A stretch of DNA of 5,702 bases from assembly GCA_945957305.1 (NCBI GenBank), contig CAMFLN010000262.1:1-5702 (forward strand), read 5' to 3'. Positions 5,417 to 5,702 of the stretch are shown here, in pieces. The DNA is from an uncultured Planctomycetaceae bacterium. Its GTDB lineage: Bacteria; Planctomycetota; Planctomycetia; Pirellulales; JACPPG01. The position numbers and the translations under genes were made by a program. The notes beneath the pieces are model-generated. The model was not told the DNA's origin. It saw only the letters and a program-made list of their open reading frames with translations, and ran no database searches. Positions within the stretch are counted from its first letter, which is position 1. The number at the start of each line of letters is the position of its first letter.

Positions 5417-5702
5417 TCATGCAGCCGAGGATGCCCCCGCCTCTCCGCCGCGTTCCACCGAAATCTTCAACCGATACCATTCGGCGGCCTCATTGGCGAT
5501 CGAGGTAATAAAGTACAAGTTCACCCCACCGCCGATGGCCGGACCGGCAAACGGAGCGAATCCCCCCGCCGCCTTCGTTCCCAATTTCGTCGCGAACTTG
5601 CCTACGACCTTTGTGCCTCCCTTCACGCCTAATTTTTTTCCCACCAAAAGTCCCGCATTCGCGGCCGCTGCGCTGGCCAGAATCTTTCCCACGCCTTTGC
5701 CT
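5417..5702 (-). CDS. EcsC-family-like protein, C-terminal part (runs off right edge)
   Basis: The frame stays open to the window edge, so the true start lies beyond 5702; the GTG at 5690-5692 is probably internal, since sense codons for GKG precede it. About 95 residues are visible. A glycine/lysine/alanine-rich stretch (LLVGKKLGVKGGTKVVGKFA) is followed by FAPFAGPAIGGGVNLYF and ITSIANEAAEWYRLKISVER. This resembles the end of EcsC-family proteins, where a PvvGa-gGa-iNy-F core is followed by a conserved helix ending near an R/K-rich VER-like segment. EcsC proteins are of poorly known role; the name comes from the Bacillus ecs ABC-transporter operon. Assignment rests on remembered pattern only. 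A simple glycine-rich hydrophobic protein is the alternative. The gene converges on the 100-aa gene, 7 bp away. Confidence 0.6.
   Translation of the reverse strand, partial: GKGVGKILASAAAANAGLLVGKKLGVKGGTKVVGKFATKLGTKAAGGFAPFAGPAIGGGVNLYFITSIANEAAEWYRLKISVERGGEAGASSAA

Noticed and set aside
5210..5632. Plus-strand frame overlapping the 100-aa gene and the EcsC-like gene
   Set aside because: It is out of frame with the gene having a good ribosome-binding site, and its sequence is arginine/serine-rich without motifs.

Overview
The window looks like a bacterial chromosomal segment of fairly high GC. Gene content (an alanine-rich HEAT-repeat protein, a 'YDRR' tyrosine recombinase, an AbrB/PIN toxin-antitoxin pair, an EcsC-like protein, several small orphan genes) and starts that mostly lack a good Shine-Dalgarno site would suit a planctomycete such as a Pirellulales member. 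That assignment is inference; there is no rRNA or marker gene here to prove it.

Layout. (1) 1-2434, minus strand: a 628-aa HEAT-repeat solenoid with a C-terminal winged-helix module resembling the LysR DNA-binding domain, then 53 bp later a 129-aa protein of unknown family, then a perfect 11-bp hairpin at 31-55. (2) 2435-2652: intergenic region with small inverted repeats around a TATAAA box. (3) 2653-3080, plus strand: a locally AT-rich gene for a charged, coiled-coil-like protein of up to 98 aa, whose stop overlaps the ATG of a possible 44-aa ORF (ATGA overlap). (4) 4831-3142, minus strand: vapB-like AbrB antitoxin, vapC-like PIN toxin (8-nt overlap), then after 78 bp a complete tyrosine recombinase; all three point the same way. 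(5) 4832-5106: a 275-bp intergenic region rich in inverted and direct repeats between divergent genes. (6) 5107-5409, plus: a 100-aa glycine-rich protein with two hydrophobic segments, convergent with a partial minus-strand gene (5417 to the right edge) that resembles the C-terminus of EcsC-family proteins.

How they work together. The VapBC pair is a self-contained type II toxin-antitoxin module; its codirectional recombinase and the nearby AT-rich orphan gene suggest accessory DNA, but no element boundaries or attachment sites were identified. The HEAT/winged-helix protein and its small neighbour are probably co-transcribed. No CRISPR array, rRNA, tRNA or insertion sequence was seen. The most unusual items are the HEAT-winged-helix fusion and the repeat-rich intergenic region at 4890-5071.
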